From Pontibacillus sp. HMF3514 (GTDB taxonomy: Bacteria > Bacillota > Bacilli > Bacillales > BH030062): 64,000 bases of DNA. The notes beneath the pieces were generated by a model. It did not search any database. It worked only from the letters and a program-made list of their open reading frames with translations, and was not told the origin of the DNA. Shown here in pieces: positions 63,001 to 64,000 of the stretch (position 1 is the first letter of the stretch; the number at the start of each line of letters is the position of its first letter). The DNA lies in NCBI RefSeq assembly GCF_009858175.1, contig NZ_CP047393.1, positions 2,170,001-2,234,000 of the forward strand. Direction: 5' to 3'. Position numbers and translations under genes: made by a program.

Positions 63001-63618
63001 ATGATTACATTAAAAACTTTCCTACCGATTTCGAAAGGATTGAGAAACATAACAACACTTTACTTAGTTAGACATGGTGAAACAGATTGGAATAGACAAA
63101 AAAGATTACAAGGACAAGAAGACATACCCTTGAATGAATTAGGTGGTATTCATTTGAAAAATGAATACTGGGATGCCATTGTCGCAAGCCCCTTATCAAG
63201 AGCATATGAGACAGCGGAAATTATTCAAAGTCACTTAGAACAAACGGTTTCTATTCATACGATCGATGAGTTTAAGGAGCGCGCTTTTGGAGAAGCTTCT
63301 GGTTTAACTTTTCAAGAATTACATGAGAAATATCCTAATCGCAACTACTCTGGCCAAGAAGAATGGGAAGATTTTAAAACAAGAGTTTTCAGCGGACTTG
63401 AGCAAATCCAGACTAATTTTAAGGGTAAAAAGATTCTTTTAGTCGCTCATGGAGCCGTTATCAATTGCATGTTAAGCGTTCTATCTAATGGTGAAGTAGG
63501 CTCTGGAAAAACAAAACTCATTAATGCGTGTATAAGTCATTTAGAAAACATCGATGATATGTGGAACATCAGAAGCTACAACGAGACCAGCCATCTTTCT
63601 CAATTTCAATCGCATTAG
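63001..63618 (+). CDS. Histidine phosphatase family protein (PhoE/GpmB-like)
   Basis: Phosphatase of the phosphoglycerate mutase superfamily. The 205-residue frame has the phosphohistidine motif YLVRHGETDWNRQ, the second arginine in ASPLSRAYETAEII, the acid in FKERAFGEASG and VAHGAVINC. The family usually starts just before TTLYLVRHG; here that codon is ATA, preceded by AAAGGA, and the annotated ATG lies 17 codons further up behind its own AAAAGGA. I keep the ATG, with uncertainty. Substrate unknown. Confidence 0.85.
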   Translation: MITLKTFLPISKGLRNITTLYLVRHGETDWNRQKRLQGQEDIPLNELGGIHLKNEYWDAIVASPLSRAYETAEIIQSHLEQTVSIHTIDEFKERAFGEASGLTFQELHEKYPNRNYSGQEEWEDFKTRVFSGLEQIQTNFKGKKILLVAHGAVINCMLSVLSNGEVGSGKTKLINACISHLENIDDMWNIRSYNETSHLSQFQSH

Positions 63619-63639
63619 CATGAAGAGAGGATGAATTAT

Positions 63640-64000
63640 ATGAAAAGGATGATTGTAATCCTTTTGAGTGTAGTCATGATTTCGATTCCCTTAGGCTGCA
63701 GTGTTCAATCTCAACAACCATTTTCTAAAATGGAGATTACCAAGGCTGATCAAAACATTAAACAGTTTATTGACCAGGTACAGGATAAAGGAGTTTACTT
63801 ATTTGGTGATAAGCTTGATTCGGACCAATATTATGTATTGTTAGACGGAGTTGATCGAAATAACACGGAAGAACCCATTTACTTTACTGACGTTTACACG
63901 AAGATCAAAGATGAAACCTTAAATATATTTTATTCCGAAACGACTAAACGTCAAAATGGTGATAAACAACTCCTATTTAAAATTGATAAAAACCAATTCA
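63640..64000 (+). CDS. Putative lipoprotein (partial, runs off right edge)
   Basis: The frame from ATG 63640 is open to the window end (120 codons). It begins with a lipoprotein signal ending in LGC (C20), followed by a polar domain without motifs I know. GAGAGG lies nine bases before the ATG, 21 bp after the phosphatase stop, so the two may be co-transcribed. Confidence 0.75.
   Translation, partial: MKRMIVILLSVVMISIPLGCSVQSQQPFSKMEITKADQNIKQFIDQVQDKGVYLFGDKLDSDQYYVLLDGVDRNNTEEPIYFTDVYTKIKDETLNIFYSETTKRQNGDKQLLFKIDKNQF

Overview
The window is a chromosomal segment of an endospore-forming member of the Bacillaceae, most likely a moderately halophilic or marine genus near Halobacillus, Pontibacillus or Virgibacillus. 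Reasons: low GC, strong AGGAGG-type ribosome binding sites, TTG and GTG starts, sporulation genes throughout, and gene order that follows the Bacillus subtilis res-dacB-scp-ppiB-lysA-spoVA-spoIIA-drm-fur-yqk-yqj region almost step by step. The genus is an inference; no rRNA or tRNA gene is present.

1-31 kb (mostly minus strand) is conserved core. In transcription order it holds: nudF-yqxK and spoIIM; fur behind a consensus promoter with two 7-1-7 operator-like palindromes; yqzK-xerD-drm-pupG-pdp (nucleoside salvage and chromosome dimer resolution); dacF-spoIIAA-spoIIAB-sigF (forespore sigma factor switch); the seven-gene spoVA operon (dipicolinic acid channel) and lysA; ppiB, a small M50-type protease and an orphan ribT; a DUF309 gene, scpA-scpB (condensin partners), ypuI and a superoxide dismutase; then dacB-spmA-spmB-rluB-resA-resB (spore cortex maturation and cytochrome c biogenesis; resB runs off the left edge). 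Candidate sporulation promoters are visible: sigma-E (dacB, spoIIM), sigma-F (dacF), sigma-G (spoVAA) and sigma-H (spoIIAA).

31-50 kb is the yqk/yqj-type region: an aldo/keto reductase, yqkE-yqkB, an HPr-like protein without the phosphorylatable histidine, a peroxiredoxin-like protein, an SOS-controlled Y-family polymerase (uvrX), yqjQ-yqjP, a RocB-like M20 hydrolase, a glycerophosphodiesterase, gapN, a secreted M14 carboxypeptidase, a Tyr/Gly-rich probable coat protein, pabA-pabBC, a glycosyltransferase and namA.

50-62.3 kb is the accessory-looking part. It has four proteins sharing a SPOCS-like (DUF3794-type) domain, one of them a 726-residue acidic protein carrying a repeated EFTSML motif, then a ParM/Alp-type actin-like protein with a small downstream partner, then two CotY/CotZ/ExsY-type cysteine-rich coat proteins around an arsR-rnz-aldehyde dehydrogenase operon. 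I read this as a spore surface assembly island with an embedded cytomotive filament pair; that link is inference. A phosphodiesterase, a histidine phosphatase and a truncated lipoprotein gene close the window.

Intergenic DNA carries two repeat families. Three large composite elements (about 5.43-6.01, 18.79-19.34 and 27.46-27.74 kb) share head and tail sequences that look like terminal inverted repeats around exchangeable hairpin modules; in the third, six 21-bp tandem repeats replace the core. A different palindromic repeat lies at about 22.32-22.52 kb.
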